64,000 nucleotides of DNA, taken from NCBI RefSeq assembly GCF_003122215.1, contig NZ_QEYD01000008.1, positions 1 through 64,000 on the forward strand. The letters run 5' to 3'. This document shows, piece by piece, positions 1 to 8,445 of this stretch. This stretch comes from Pararhodobacter marinus (GTDB taxonomy: Bacteria > Pseudomonadota > Alphaproteobacteria > Rhodobacterales > Rhodobacteraceae). Under the pieces are notes generated by a model. The model made no database searches. It had not been told where the DNA came from and was given only the letters and a program-made list of their open reading frames with translations. The position numbers were made by a program, and so were the translations under genes. Position 1 is the first letter of the stretch. Each line of letters starts with the position of its first letter.

Positions 1-89
1 AGCATCGCCCGCGACGCGTAAACCGCCGCCGTATAGCCCGCAGGCCCCGAGCCGATGATCAGCACGCGCGTGTGTTTCGAGGTCTGCAT
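1..89 (-). CDS. trxB: Thioredoxin reductase, N-terminal fragment (cut by window edge)
   Basis: Only the first 29 or so codons are inside the window; the gene runs off the left edge. The visible N-terminus contains [20 protein letters not shown], the Rossmann GxGxxG/A FAD-binding motif in the form typical of bacterial thioredoxin reductase, the NADPH-dependent flavoprotein that keeps thioredoxin reduced in the cytoplasm. The ATG at 87-89 is preceded by a GGGAGAGA ribosome site. The gene follows the gntR-type regulator on the same strand after 73 bp, so read-through is possible, but functional linkage is unlikely. Other pyridine-nucleotide disulfide reductases share the fold, and the CxxC that would settle it lies outside the window. 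Confidence 0.82.
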   Translation of the reverse strand, partial: MQTSKHTRVLIIGSGPAGYTAAVYASRAM

Positions 90-162
90 CGGTCTCTCCC
101 ATCCATGGCTCGGGGACACTAACGGCGATCTGTTGTGTATATCAACCGGGAAACCGGGTGTA

Positions 163-840
163 TCAGCCGGTTCGGGGCGAGTCCGTTCTGGCCACCGCGC
201 GCCAGGCGCTCATCAGGCGGTGGAATTTCTCGCCCTGCACCGACACATGATCGCGCAGGGCAGCCGCCGCCCGGTCGGGCTGGCCCGCCGCGATGGCGTC
301 GACGACCTGCGCGTGTTCGGCGAGCGATTGTGTCAGCCGTCCCGGCGCGCGCAGCTGCGTGCGCCGATAGGGACGCAGCCGTTTCTGCAGGTCGCGGCAC
401 CGTGCCGCCAGGAACGCGTTGCCGCTTTCATCGTAGATCAGGCGGTGAAAGGTCTCGTTCGCTTCGTAATAGGTGTCGATATCGTTGTTGTCCGCGGCAG
501 CGGCGCAGGCATCGTTGGCATGGCGCAGGGCGGTGACGGTGTCGGGCGCGATCCGGCTGCAGGCAAGCCGCGCGCAGAAGGCTTCGAGCTCGGCCATGAC
601 CTGGAACATTTCGTACAGGTCCACCGGCCCCGGCTGACGTACGAAGACGCCGCGATTGGCGTGCTGCTCGACCAGACCGGTAGCCGAGAGCCGGCGCAGT
701 GCTTCGCGCACCGGCGTGCGGGAGACGCCGAATTGCGTGGCCAGCCGTGTTTCGTCCAGGCGCTCGCCATCGGCATAGCGTCCTTCGAAAATCGCGTCCT
801 GCAGCGCGCTTTCTATGCGTTCGACGTGATCCCGGGCCAT
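163..840 (-). CDS. GntR-family (FCD subfamily) transcriptional regulator, MatR-like by context
   Basis: A 225-residue regulator. Residues about 8-70 form a winged helix-turn-helix with the GntR signature [14 protein letters not shown]. The rest is an all-helical FCD ligand-binding domain, with the usual Asp/His ligands visible as ETFHRLIYD and the [12 protein letters not shown] end. I chose the ATG at 838-840 (MARDHVER) over an in-frame upstream start because it aligns with the family N-terminus. It is divergent from matB, the arrangement expected of a local regulator. In rhizobial malonate clusters the GntR protein MatR represses matB and responds to malonate; that role is inferred here from position and from the operator-like TTGCATACAA between the genes. 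Confidence 0.87.
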   Translation of the reverse strand: MARDHVERIESALQDAIFEGRYADGERLDETRLATQFGVSRTPVREALRRLSATGLVEQHANRGVFVRQPGPVDLYEMFQVMAELEAFCARLACSRIAPDTVTALRHANDACAAAADNNDIDTYYEANETFHRLIYDESGNAFLAARCRDLQKRLRPYRRTQLRAPGRLTQSLAEHAQVVDAIAAGQPDRAAAALRDHVSVQGEKFHRLMSAWRAVARTDSPRTG

Positions 841-882
841 AGCCTTGCCTAGCCAGCCGCGACATGCGGCGCAACAGAAAGA

Positions 883-892
883 TTGCATACAA
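883..892. promoter_or_regulatory. Candidate GntR/MatR operator in the gntR-matB intergenic region
   Basis: The sequence TTGCATACAA is a near-palindrome (TTG-N4-CAA) in the 203 bp divergent gap. It resembles the TTGTATAC-type core I recall for rhizobial MatR. A second TTTGCATAA follows 6 bp later and GTGCAATT after that, so the half-site TTGCA/TGCAA recurs within about 35 bp. A weak matB promoter (TTTGCA, 17 bp, TACACA) would start inside this cluster, so a bound regulator could block it. Confidence 0.4.
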
Positions 893-1043
893 TTTCGTTT
901 GCATAAAGTGCAATTCTTGCTACACAGACGACAATCGCACGCGTCCGGCTGTCGATCCGCCCGGATCGTCCGGGCATCGGTACGCAGCCGCGGGCAGTGT
1001 CGCCGTTTGCGGACCCGACGCCCCAGCCGGAAAGGAGAACGCC

Positions 1044-2561
1044 ATGACCAACCCGCTTTACGACCGCCTGTTCGCCCCGCACGAGGGCAGCGACCGGGTG
1101 TTTCTCTATCTGCCCGACGGCGCCGAGATCGCGTATCGCGATTTCCTGGCCCGCGCCGCGGCGATGGCCAGCGCGCTGGCGGATCTGGGGCTGAAGCCGG
1201 GCGACCGTGTCGCGGTGCAGGTCGAGAAATCGCCCGAGGCGCTGATGCTCTACGCCGCCTGCGTGCGGGGCGGTTTCGTCTTCCTGCCGCTCAACACCGC
1301 CTATACCGGCGCCGAGCTGGACTATTTCGTTACCGATAGCGGCGCGGCGCTGACGGTGTGCGATCCGAAGGATGCCGAAACGCTGGCGCCGATCGCGGGC
1401 AAGATCGGCGGGCAGGTGCTGACGCTCGATGCTTCGGGCGGCGGAAGCCTTGTCGATCGGGCGCGCGACGTGACCGCGATCCGCCCGGTCGAGACCCGCG
1501 CGGCGGACGACCTGGCGGCGCTTCTCTACACCTCGGGCACGACGGGCCGGTCCAAGGGCGCGATGCTGTTGCAGTCGAACCTGATGTCGAACGCGCAGAC
1601 GCTGGTCGATCTGTGGCGCTTCACGGCAGACGATGTGCTGCTGCATGCGCTGCCGGTCTTCCATACCCACGGGCTGTTCGTGGCGACCAACGTGATCCTG
1701 TCGGCGGGCGCGAGCATGGTGTTCTTCCCCAGGCTCGACGTGCCGGCGCTGTTGGACCACATGCCGCGCGCGACCACGCTGATGGGGGTGCCCACCTTCT
1801 ATACCCGGCTGCTGGCCGATCCCCGGCTTGACCGCGAGGTCACGGCGGGGATGCGGCTGTTCATCTCGGGCAGCGCGCCGCTTCTGGAGGAAACGCATCG
1901 CCAGTTCGAGGCGCGGACGGGGCACCGGATCCTCGAACGCTACGGCATGACGGAAACCAACATGAACACCTCGAACCCCTACGAGGGCGACCGCAGGCCG
2001 GGCACCGTCGGGCCGGCGATGCCGGGGATCGAGGTGAAGGTCACCGACCCGGCCACGGGCGCGGAGCTGCCCCGCGGCGAAGTCGGCATGATCGAGGTGC
2101 GCGGTCCCAATGTCTTCAAGGGCTACTGGAACATGCCCGAGAAGACCGCCGAGGAATTGCGCGCGGACGGGTTCTTCATCACCGGCGACCTGGGGACGAT
2201 CAGCGAGGACGGCTATGTCTCGATCGTGGGGCGCGGCAAGGACCTGATCATCTCGGGCGGCTACAACATCTACCCCAAGGAGGTGGAGCTGGAACTCGAC
2301 GCGCAGCCCGGCGTGCTGGAAAGCGCGGTGGTGGGCGTCCCGCATCCCGATTTCGGCGAAACGGTGCTGGCGGTTCTGGTGCCCGAGCCCGGCGCGACCC
2401 CCGATACCGACGCGATCCGCGCCGCGCTGGACGCGACGCTCGCCCGTTTCAAGCAGCCGCGCCATTACATCGTGATCGACGCGCTGCCGCGCAACACGAT
2501 GGGCAAGGTGCAAAAGGCGGCCTTGCGCGAGACCTATCGCGACATCGCGCGCGGTCAGTGA
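1044..2561 (+). CDS. matB: Malonate--CoA ligase (malonyl-CoA synthetase)
   Basis: A 505-residue ANL-superfamily adenylate-forming enzyme that activates malonate to malonyl-CoA with ATP and CoA in the cytoplasm. Visible motifs in order are the P-loop LLYTSGTTGRSKGAML (about 155-170), the ERYGMTETNM acyl-adenylate motif (about 290), TGDLG, and the C-terminal GRGKDLIISGGYNIYPKEVE hinge. The final NTMGKVQKAAL carries the catalytic Lys. Length and the MTN..YDRLF start match MatB from alphaproteobacteria. The ATG follows AAAGGAGAAC. It heads a two-gene unit with the amidase. No malonyl-CoA decarboxylase (matA) is present in the window, so the fate of the product is unclear. Another short dicarboxylate or acyl-CoA ligase is the alternative. 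Confidence 0.87.
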   Translation: MTNPLYDRLFAPHEGSDRVFLYLPDGAEIAYRDFLARAAAMASALADLGLKPGDRVAVQVEKSPEALMLYAACVRGGFVFLPLNTAYTGAELDYFVTDSGAALTVCDPKDAETLAPIAGKIGGQVLTLDASGGGSLVDRARDVTAIRPVETRAADDLAALLYTSGTTGRSKGAMLLQSNLMSNAQTLVDLWRFTADDVLLHALPVFHTHGLFVATNVILSAGASMVFFPRLDVPALLDHMPRATTLMGVPTFYTRLLADPRLDREVTAGMRLFISGSAPLLEETHRQFEARTGHRILERYGMTETNMNTSNPYEGDRRPGTVGPAMPGIEVKVTDPATGAELPRGEVGMIEVRGPNVFKGYWNMPEKTAEELRADGFFITGDLGTISEDGYVSIVGRGKDLIISGGYNIYPKEVELELDAQPGVLESAVVGVPHPDFGETVLAVLVPEPGATPDTDAIRAALDATLARFKQPRHYIVIDALPRNTMGKVQKAALRETYRDIARGQ

Positions 2562-2591
2562 CGGAAGACGGCCCCTGCCAAAGGGGCAGAG

Positions 2592-4109
2592 ATGGAGCGA
2601 CAGATGACGAAACCAGACGCCACCGATCCCGCGGATCTGTCGGCCACCGAGGCGCGCCGGGCGATCTCGCGCAAGGCGCTCAGCGCCGGCGAGTTGGCCG
2701 AGGCCTGCATCGCCCGGGTCGAGGCCGTGGATCACGCGGTGAACGCGCTGGTCGCGCGGGATTTCGACGCGGTGCGCAAGGCCGCGCGCGCGGCAGACGA
2801 GGCGCAGGCGCGGGGCGACGCGCTGGGCTTGCTGCACGGGCTGCCGTTTGGCGTGAAGGACATGATCGACGTCACGGGGCTGCCCACCACCTTCGGGTCC
2901 GAGCTGTTCGCGGGCAATATCGCGACCGGGGACGATGCGATGGTCACCGCCATGCGCGGCGCGGGCGCGATCCCGCTCGGCAAGACCAACAACCCGGAAT
3001 GGAGCGCGGGCGGCAACACCCGCAACCGGGTCTATGGGGCGACGGCCAATCCCTATGACCTGACGCGGACCTGCGCGGGATCCTCGGGCGGGTCGGCGGC
3101 GGCGCTGGCCTGCGGGTATGCGCCGCTCGCCACCGGCTCGGATACCGGCGGTTCACTGCGCAACCCGGCGGCTTATTGCGGCGTGGTGGGGTTCCGGCCC
3201 AGCCCGGGCGTCGTGCCCGGCGACAAGCGCGGGATCGGCCTTGTGCCGCTCTCGACCTCGGGACCGATGGCGCGCAATGTCGCCGATGCGGGGCTGATGC
3301 TGTCGGTGCTGGCCCGCCCCGACGGCCGCGATCCCTTCACCACGGTCGTGGACGGGCGCACCGCGTGGGAGCCGTCCGATTTCGCCACGCTGCCGCCGGT
3401 CGATCTGTCGGCGCTGCGTATCGCCGTGACCGAGGATTACGGCTTCGCGCCGACGGAATCGATCGTCCGCGACCATTTCCGCAAGGCTGTCGCGGCGCTT
3501 GCGCCCTTCATGGGGCGGGTCGAGGATACCACGCCCGACTGCACCGGCGCCGACCGCATCTTCGCGGTGCTGCGCGGGCTGTTGTTCGTGTCCACGCATG
3601 GCACGCGCTTCGATCAGCATCCCGACAAGGTGGGGCCGAATGTCCGCGACAACGTGATCGAAGGCCGCGGTTACGGCGCCGACGATTTCGCCGCTGCCTT
3701 CACCGATCAGACGGCCTATTACCTTCGCTGGCAGGACTGGTTCCGGGATCACGACGTGATCCTGTCGCCCGCGGTGACGGTCAGCCCGCGCGACTGGCAC
3801 GAGCTTTATCCCGCCGAGATCGACGGCAAGCCCACGCAGAGCTATTACCACTGGCTGGCGATGGCCTATGCCTCGACCCTGGCGGGCCACCCGTCGATCA
3901 CCGTGCCCTGCGGGTTCGATGCGAACGGAATGCCCTTCGGTCTGCAGATCGTCGGGCGGCGCCATGCCGACCGCGCTGTGCTGGCCGTCGCCGCCGAGAT
4001 CGAGGCGATCATCGCGTCGATCCCCGACCTGGCGCCGCGCGCGCCCGACCTTGCCGCGCTGCGCTCGGCCCCGCCGCTCTCGGACGCGCCCGGTTTCCTC
4101 AGCTTCTGA
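2592..4109 (+). CDS. Amidase-signature family amidase, possibly malonamidase-like
   Basis: A 505-residue amidase-signature enzyme. The Ser-cisSer-Lys triad is visible as Lys89 (FGVKD), Ser164 (CAGSSGGS) and nucleophile Ser188 (GSDTGGSLR), with the expected 24-residue Ser-Ser spacing. It hydrolyses a carboxamide to acid and ammonia; the substrate cannot be read from sequence. Because it follows matB after 30 bp and is capped by a shared terminator, a malonamate-type substrate (as for Bradyrhizobium malonamidase E2) is attractive. Glu-tRNA(Gln) amidotransferase subunit A shares the family, but no gatB or gatC lies nearby. Two starts are possible, ATG 2592 and ATG 2604; the second has GGAG six bases upstream. 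Confidence 0.85.
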   Translation: MERQMTKPDATDPADLSATEARRAISRKALSAGELAEACIARVEAVDHAVNALVARDFDAVRKAARAADEAQARGDALGLLHGLPFGVKDMIDVTGLPTTFGSELFAGNIATGDDAMVTAMRGAGAIPLGKTNNPEWSAGGNTRNRVYGATANPYDLTRTCAGSSGGSAAALACGYAPLATGSDTGGSLRNPAAYCGVVGFRPSPGVVPGDKRGIGLVPLSTSGPMARNVADAGLMLSVLARPDGRDPFTTVVDGRTAWEPSDFATLPPVDLSALRIAVTEDYGFAPTESIVRDHFRKAVAALAPFMGRVEDTTPDCTGADRIFAVLRGLLFVSTHGTRFDQHPDKVGPNVRDNVIEGRGYGADDFAAAFTDQTAYYLRWQDWFRDHDVILSPAVTVSPRDWHELYPAEIDGKPTQSYYHWLAMAYASTLAGHPSITVPCGFDANGMPFGLQIVGRRHADRAVLAVAAEIEAIIASIPDLAPRAPDLAALRSAPPLSDAPGFLSF

Positions 4110-4140
4110 GCGCAGCCCCGGGCTTCCCCATGCTGTCCTG

Positions 4141-4171
4141 TGCCGCTCCGGTCCTGCCGGGGCGGCATTTT
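4141..4171 (+). terminator. Rho-independent terminator of the matB-amidase unit
   Basis: An 11 bp stem (TGCCGCTCCGG paired with CCGGGGCGGCA, one T-G wobble), a TCCTG loop and a TTTT run begin 31 bp after the amidase stop. It ends both matB and the amidase. Confidence 0.72.
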
Positions 4172-4205
4172 GCGTCCTGATGGGGCGTCAGCCGTCCCGC
4201 GCATG

Positions 4206-4231
4206 AAAAAGGGCGCCGCGGAACGGCGCCC
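4206..4231 (-). terminator. Rho-independent terminator of the dctPQM operon
   Basis: Read on the minus strand, a perfect 7 bp stem GGGCGCC/GGCGCCC with a 7-base loop is followed directly by TTTTT. It lies 25 bp after the dctP stop. Confidence 0.78.
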
Positions 4232-4255
4232 TTCACGTTCTTGATGAAGGCGGGA

Positions 4256-5257
4256 TTATTCGGGCGCGTAGTCGGCGACCATCGCGCGCAGTTCCTCGAT
4301 CCGGGCCGGGTCGACGTCTTCAAGCAGCTCGGCCATGCTGGCGGTCGCGTCGCGGAACGTGGCGATTTCATCGTCGTTCGGGCGGTAGACCGCGATCCCG
4401 GCGGCTTCGAGTGCCTCCATCGATTCCTCCTGCGAGGTCTCGACCCAGGCGAAGACATCACGCAGACCGGCGAGCGAGGCTTCTTCGAGCTGGGCGCGCT
4501 GTTCGTCCGACAGCCCGTCCCACCACGCGGTCGAGGCCAGCGCGACGCGGGCCGACATGATCACGCGGGCATCGGTGAAGTTGGTGAACAGGTCGGCCTG
4601 GCCGAAGGCAAGCGGCACGACCGAGGCGTTGACATAGCCGTTGGCGATGCCGGTCTGCAGCGCGTTCGGGACTTCCGAGAACGGGATGACGACGCCGTCG
4701 GCGCCCATCATGCGGAACATTTCCAGCTGGTTGGCATCGAGCGCGCGCATCCGCAGGCCCTGCATGTCCGACACGCTGCGCACTTCCTTCTGGTTGTTGA
4801 AGATGCCCAGCATACCGCCCGTGGGCACGATGGCCAGAACGTGCATCCCTTCGGCCGCCAGCTCTTCGTTGATCGTGTCGAGATAGTCGCTCTCGGTGAA
4901 GAAGTCGAAGACATGCTGCGAATTGGCGAAGGTATAGGGCAGCTGCATCACCCGCATTTCGGGCACGAACTGATAGGTCACGGCATAGTTCGACATCGAC
5001 ATGTCGAGGATCCCGGCGCGGATCTGGTCCAGACGCTCGTCTTCGCCGCCGATGGAATCGCGCGGGAAGCTCTCGGTCTCCCAGCCCATGTCGCGCAGGG
5101 TCGACAGCATCGTGTCGACATAGCGATAGCTGCCCTGCGTTTCACGGTCGGGGGTGGAATCGAGCGCGATGGCGATCGACTGGGCATGCGCGGCGGGCGC
5201 GGCAAAGGCAAAGGCCAGCGCGGCTGCGGCGGTAAGGGGGCGGAAGGAAAGGGTCAT
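4256..5257 (-). CDS. dctP: TRAP transporter substrate-binding protein (DctP family)
   Basis: A 333-residue periplasmic solute receptor. A classical signal peptide occupies residues 1-25 (n-region Arg, Ala/Phe-rich core, AHA cleavage site). The mature protein has the DctP pattern, including the SMSNYAVTYQFVPEMRVMQL segment around 95-115 and the region near residue 165 (MQGLRMRALDANQLEMFR) that holds the conserved Arg which salt-bridges substrate carboxylates. It captures an organic acid for the DctQM membrane complex. The start lies 3 bp after the dctQ stop with GGAG upstream, so dctM-dctQ-dctP form one operon with the receptor last. Substrate unknown; malonate (MatPQM-like) or a product of the divergent tetR cluster are the contextual options. 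Confidence 0.92.
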   Translation of the reverse strand: MTLSFRPLTAAAALAFAFAAPAAHAQSIAIALDSTPDRETQGSYRYVDTMLSTLRDMGWETESFPRDSIGGEDERLDQIRAGILDMSMSNYAVTYQFVPEMRVMQLPYTFANSQHVFDFFTESDYLDTINEELAAEGMHVLAIVPTGGMLGIFNNQKEVRSVSDMQGLRMRALDANQLEMFRMMGADGVVIPFSEVPNALQTGIANGYVNASVVPLAFGQADLFTNFTDARVIMSARVALASTAWWDGLSDEQRAQLEEASLAGLRDVFAWVETSQEESMEALEAAGIAVYRPNDDEIATFRDATASMAELLEDVDPARIEELRAMVADYAPE

Positions 5258-5260
5258 TGA

Positions 5261-5827
5261 TCACTCCGTGGCATGGGATGAGAATTGAGTGGCATAGACG
5301 GTTTCGCGTGCCAGCACGCGCGGCGAAACGAGGGCGCCAAGTCCCGCAAGGCCGTGGAAGAGGATGAGGATCAGCGCGACCGGCAGTGCCGCCGCCATCC
5401 ACGCGGTCGACACTTCCAGCCCTTCCGAGGTGCGGCCGATCTGGCGGATGAAGAACGGGTAGGTGAACCACAGCACCGGCAGGAAGAAGAGCCACGAGCC
5501 CACGAAGCGCGAAAAGGCCTGCGCCTTCAGCCGCCAGACCACGTTCGCAGGCGGGTTCACCATTGCCGGGTCGGCATGGGTATGGAACGCGCAGGACGCG
5601 CCCAGAAGCCCGCCCCAGACCATCAGCCAGCGGGCCAGCTCCTCGGTCCAGAAGGGGGGTGAGTCAAAGGCGTAGCGGGCGATGACCTGCAGCATCATCG
5701 TGGCCAGCATGCCCAGAAAGAACAGCCCGGCCGCGCGGCGCGCGATCCAGTTGATCGCTTCCGAGAGCGCATAGACGCGGTCGGCGATACGGACGAGGAC
5801 GGAGTCGGAGGAAAACACGTTGGTCAT
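5261..5827 (-). CDS. dctQ: TRAP transporter small permease subunit (DctQ family)
   Basis: A 188-residue integral membrane protein with four predicted hydrophobic segments (around 28-50, 65-85, 108-128 and 148-170), the size and topology of DctQ. The sequence between the first two segments, PPFWTEELARWLMVW, is the highly conserved DctQ signature. It pairs with DctM to form the sodium-driven membrane unit of the transporter. Translation starts at ATG 5827 with the GAGG that contains the dctM stop region acting as ribosome site; the two genes are separated by 10 bp, so they are probably translationally coupled. Confidence 0.91.
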   Translation of the reverse strand: MTNVFSSDSVLVRIADRVYALSEAINWIARRAAGLFFLGMLATMMLQVIARYAFDSPPFWTEELARWLMVWGGLLGASCAFHTHADPAMVNPPANVVWRLKAQAFSRFVGSWLFFLPVLWFTYPFFIRQIGRTSEGLEVSTAWMAAALPVALILILFHGLAGLGALVSPRVLARETVYATQFSSHATE

Positions 5828-5837
5828 CGTCGGATCC

Positions 5838-7124
5838 TCAATTCACGAAGCCGGTCAGGCGCGGCAGGAACAGGCTGATTTCCGGCACGAAGGTCAGCAG
5901 CAGAAGCACGCCCAGTTGCACCAGCAGGAAGGGCGCGGCCTTGCGCGCGATCGACCAGTAGGGCGTCCCCGACACCGCCGACACGACCAGAAGCGCCGCG
6001 CCGAACGGGGGGGTGACGATGCCCAGCGTCAGGTTGACGATGATCACGATGCCCAGATGCACGGGATCGGCGCCCATCTCGATCCCGGTGGGGACGAGCA
6101 GCGGCACCAGCAGCGCCAGCGCCACGGGAACCTCCAGAAACATGCCCGCGACCAGGAAGACGACGTTGAGCAGCAGCAGGTATTTCCAGCCCTCGAAGCC
6201 CAGCCCGATCAGTTGCTCGGCCAGTCGCGCGGGGATCTGTTCCAGGCCCGCCAGATAGCCGAAGATCGCCACCGCCGAGAGCAGGATGAAGATCGACCCT
6301 GACAGGATCGCGGTGCGCTCGAGGCTTTCGATCAGCTTGCGGATCGTCATCTGCCGATAGATCAGGCCCGCGATGATCGCGCAGCAGACGGCGACGCCCG
6401 CGGCCTCGGTCGGGGTCATGATCCCGAACACGATCCCCGACAGGATGATCACCGGAATGACCGTCGCGGGCAGGGCATAGACAAAGCGGCGCAGGATCTC
6501 GCGCGGGGGCATGCGTTCGCCCGTGGGGTGGTTGTGGCGGTGGGCGATCCACGCATTGGCGGCGAACAGCGCGCCGGCCATCACCAGACCCGGCAGGATC
6601 CCGGCGATGAACATGGCCGCGACCGAGGTGTTCATCAGCGCGCCGTAGAAGATCATGATGATGGACGGCGGAATGATCGGTCCGATCACCGACGAGGCCG
6701 CCGTGATCGCGCCCGCGTAGCTGGAGGTATAGCCCGCCTTGCGCATCGCCGGAACCAGCGTATTCGATACCGAGGCCGCATCAGCCATGGCCGAGCCCGA
6801 GATGCCCGCGAAGAAGACCGAGGTGAGGATGTTCACATGCCCCAGCCCGCCCTTGAGCCGTGCCATCAGCGCCATGGCCAGATCGATGAGCGCCTTGGTC
6901 ACGCCCGAGCGGTTCATGATCTCGCCCGCCAGGATGAACAGCGGCATCGACATGATCGAGAACAGGTCGATATGGGCGATGATCCGTTGCGGCGCGGCGG
7001 CCAGGAACCGCGCGCGGTCAGCCGCGAAGAACGACAGCACCGAGGCGGCCCCGATCAGATGCGCCAGCACCGCCCCGCCGAACAGCAAGGCGATGGACAA
7101 AAGGAGGATCGGAAGTGCGGCCAT
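5838..7124 (-). CDS. dctM: TRAP transporter large permease subunit (DctM family)
   Basis: A 428-residue polytopic membrane protein with about 12-13 hydrophobic segments. Conserved DctM features are visible: SMPLFILAGEIMNRSG near the N-terminus, GISGSAMADAA, ASSVIGPIIPPSIIMIFYG, and NLTLGIVTPPFGAALLV near the end. It is the transport subunit of the TRAP system. The start ATG at 7122-7124 follows AGGAGC; a longer in-frame extension to 7244 lacks family similarity and runs through the promoter region. It is the first gene of the operon and is divergent from the tetR-type gene, sharing a 168 bp AT-rich control region. Confidence 0.92.
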   Translation of the reverse strand: MAALPILLLSIALLFGGAVLAHLIGAASVLSFFAADRARFLAAAPQRIIAHIDLFSIMSMPLFILAGEIMNRSGVTKALIDLAMALMARLKGGLGHVNILTSVFFAGISGSAMADAASVSNTLVPAMRKAGYTSSYAGAITAASSVIGPIIPPSIIMIFYGALMNTSVAAMFIAGILPGLVMAGALFAANAWIAHRHNHPTGERMPPREILRRFVYALPATVIPVIILSGIVFGIMTPTEAAGVAVCCAIIAGLIYRQMTIRKLIESLERTAILSGSIFILLSAVAIFGYLAGLEQIPARLAEQLIGLGFEGWKYLLLLNVVFLVAGMFLEVPVALALLVPLLVPTGIEMGADPVHLGIVIIVNLTLGIVTPPFGAALLVVSAVSGTPYWSIARKAAPFLLVQLGVLLLLTFVPEISLFLPRLTGFVN

Positions 7125-7260
7125 GGGCGCTCCTGGTCGTGGTGTTGTGACGGCGTCGGGGAAAAAACTGCGCCGTGCGATGTCGAGGTCTGTTGATCTT
7201 TCAATTGCACAGTGTTCTATAAATGAATGGAGCAAGCGCCCCATTGCAAGAAATAATTAG

Positions 7261-7273
7261 ATTTAGCCTAAAT
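7261..7273. promoter_or_regulatory. Palindromic operator candidate upstream of the tetR-type gene
   Basis: ATTTAG-C-CTAAAT is a perfect 6+6 palindrome with a one-base centre, 19 bp before the regulator ATG. It sits in the most AT-rich part of the dctM-tetR divergent region (about 7195-7280). The size and place fit a TetR autoregulatory site. A TATAAA lies at about 7219-7224 on the plus strand; its -35 partner is unclear. Confidence 0.45.
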
Positions 7274-7292
7274 ATTTTGCAGCGTGGTGGAG

Positions 7293-8039
7293 ATGAGCGA
7301 GAAAAAAGAACAGAAAACCAACGGCAAGCCGCGCGGACGCGCGGCGGCGGTCGGGCTGACCAAGGACCGGATTGTCGATGTCGCCATCGCGCAGATCGAC
7401 GAGAAGGGCTTTCACGCCTTCTCGATGCGCGAACTGGCCCGCGCGCTGGGCGTGTCTCCCAACAACATCTACTGGCATGTCGGCGGCACCAAGGAAGACC
7501 TGTTCGGCGAGATCGCCGCGCGCTTCACCGCGGAGGTGAGCCAGAGCCTGCCGCGCGACAAGCCGTGGCAGGACCGGTTGCGCACGGTGTTCCTGTCCTA
7601 CCGCGAAGCCGTCAGCGATCACGCCAATGTCGCGCCGCTTCTGGGTGCGCAGCTGAAATCCAACGGCGTCGCCAACCTCGCGCTGGTCGAGGCGGTGCTG
7701 ACCGCGCTGCACGACGCGGGCTATCGCGGGCCGGGGATGCGGGACGCGTTCAACGCGCTGATCGGCGGGCTGTGCGGTTTCGTGACGATGGAATTCGCGC
7801 CCGCGCCCGACGACAAGGCGCAGGAATGGGAGGCGCTGTTCGCCGAACGCGTGGCCGGCATCGATCCTGCGCTCTTTCCCTACACCCATTCGGTGTTGCC
7901 GGAATTTTCGAACCGGATCTTCGTCCTGCGCTGGGAAAACGGCAAGGACGTCTCTTATGCCAGCAGTTTCGACTTCCTGCTCGATCTGCTGATCGAAGGC
8001 CTTTCGGCCCATGCCCCCAACCAAACCCCCACATCGTGA
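7293..8039 (+). CDS. TetR/AcrR-family transcriptional regulator
   Basis: A 248-residue regulator. Residues about 20-68 hold the TetR helix-turn-helix (IDEKGFHAFSMRELARALGV then SPNNIYWHVGGTKEDL). The C-terminal two thirds is a helical ligand-binding domain similar in length to the TetR_C class of tetracycline-repressor-like proteins. I chose ATG 7293 (MSEKKEQ); a GTG at 7284 in frame is possible, and neither has an ideal ribosome site. It is divergent from dctMQP and leads, 16 bp later, into the ridA-to-phosphotriesterase run, so it probably controls one or both units, with a catabolic intermediate as inducer. Ligand unknown. Confidence 0.86.
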   Translation: MSEKKEQKTNGKPRGRAAAVGLTKDRIVDVAIAQIDEKGFHAFSMRELARALGVSPNNIYWHVGGTKEDLFGEIAARFTAEVSQSLPRDKPWQDRLRTVFLSYREAVSDHANVAPLLGAQLKSNGVANLALVEAVLTALHDAGYRGPGMRDAFNALIGGLCGFVTMEFAPAPDDKAQEWEALFAERVAGIDPALFPYTHSVLPEFSNRIFVLRWENGKDVSYASSFDFLLDLLIEGLSAHAPNQTPTS

Positions 8040-8055
8040 AACAAAGGACACGACC

Positions 8056-8400
8056 ATGACCGATCTTCCCAAGCTCCCGTTCTCGAAAACCCGCCGCATC
8101 GACAGCACCGTCTACCTGTCGGGCGAGCTTGGCTTTGACGCCGAGGGCAAGATCCCCGCCGGGATCGAAGCGCAGACCCGCAACTGCCTGAACCGCATTC
8201 AGGCGACGCTGGAAACCGAAGGGCTGGGGCTGGCCAATGTGGTGTCGTGCACCTGCTATCTGACCGATACCGCCGATTTTGCGGCGTTCAACGCGGTCTA
8301 CGGCCAGTTCTTCGCCGATCCGCTTCCCGTGCGCACGACCGTTCGCGCGGACCTGATGATCGACGCCAAGGTCGAGATCACCGTCATCGCCAAGGCCTGA
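8056..8400 (+). CDS. RidA-family enamine/imine deaminase
   Basis: A 114-residue member of the RidA/YjgF/UK114 family. The conserved Arg that binds the imino-acid carboxylate is present in LPVRTTVRAD, and the closing VEITVIAKA strand is typical. RidA proteins hydrolyse reactive 2-enamine/2-imine intermediates to 2-oxoacids and ammonia. That fits the gene that follows, an FAD-dependent oxidase of the DadA type, whose immediate product would be an imino acid. The start is ATG 8056 behind AAAGGA; an upstream in-frame ATG at 8011 lies inside the tetR gene. This is a pathway-dedicated RidA rather than the housekeeping copy, judging by context. Confidence 0.9.
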   Translation: MTDLPKLPFSKTRRIDSTVYLSGELGFDAEGKIPAGIEAQTRNCLNRIQATLETEGLGLANVVSCTCYLTDTADFAAFNAVYGQFFADPLPVRTTVRADLMIDAKVEITVIAKA

Positions 8401-8445
8401 TCCGCCGCGCCGGGGGAGAGCGGCGCGCAACCTGAAAGAAACGAC

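Noticed and set aside
143-172. AACCGG/CCGGTT inverted repeat at the end of the gntR-type gene as a terminator
   Set aside because: Only 6 bp, partly inside the coding sequence and without a T-run on the minus strand.
849-2837. 662-codon frame antisense to matB
   Set aside because: Antisense shadow of a confident gene; composition is Arg/Gln/His-rich and no motif is visible.
7125-7244. N-terminal extension of DctM
   Set aside because: It runs through the AT-rich divergent control region and lacks family similarity. ATG 7124 has an AGGAG site.
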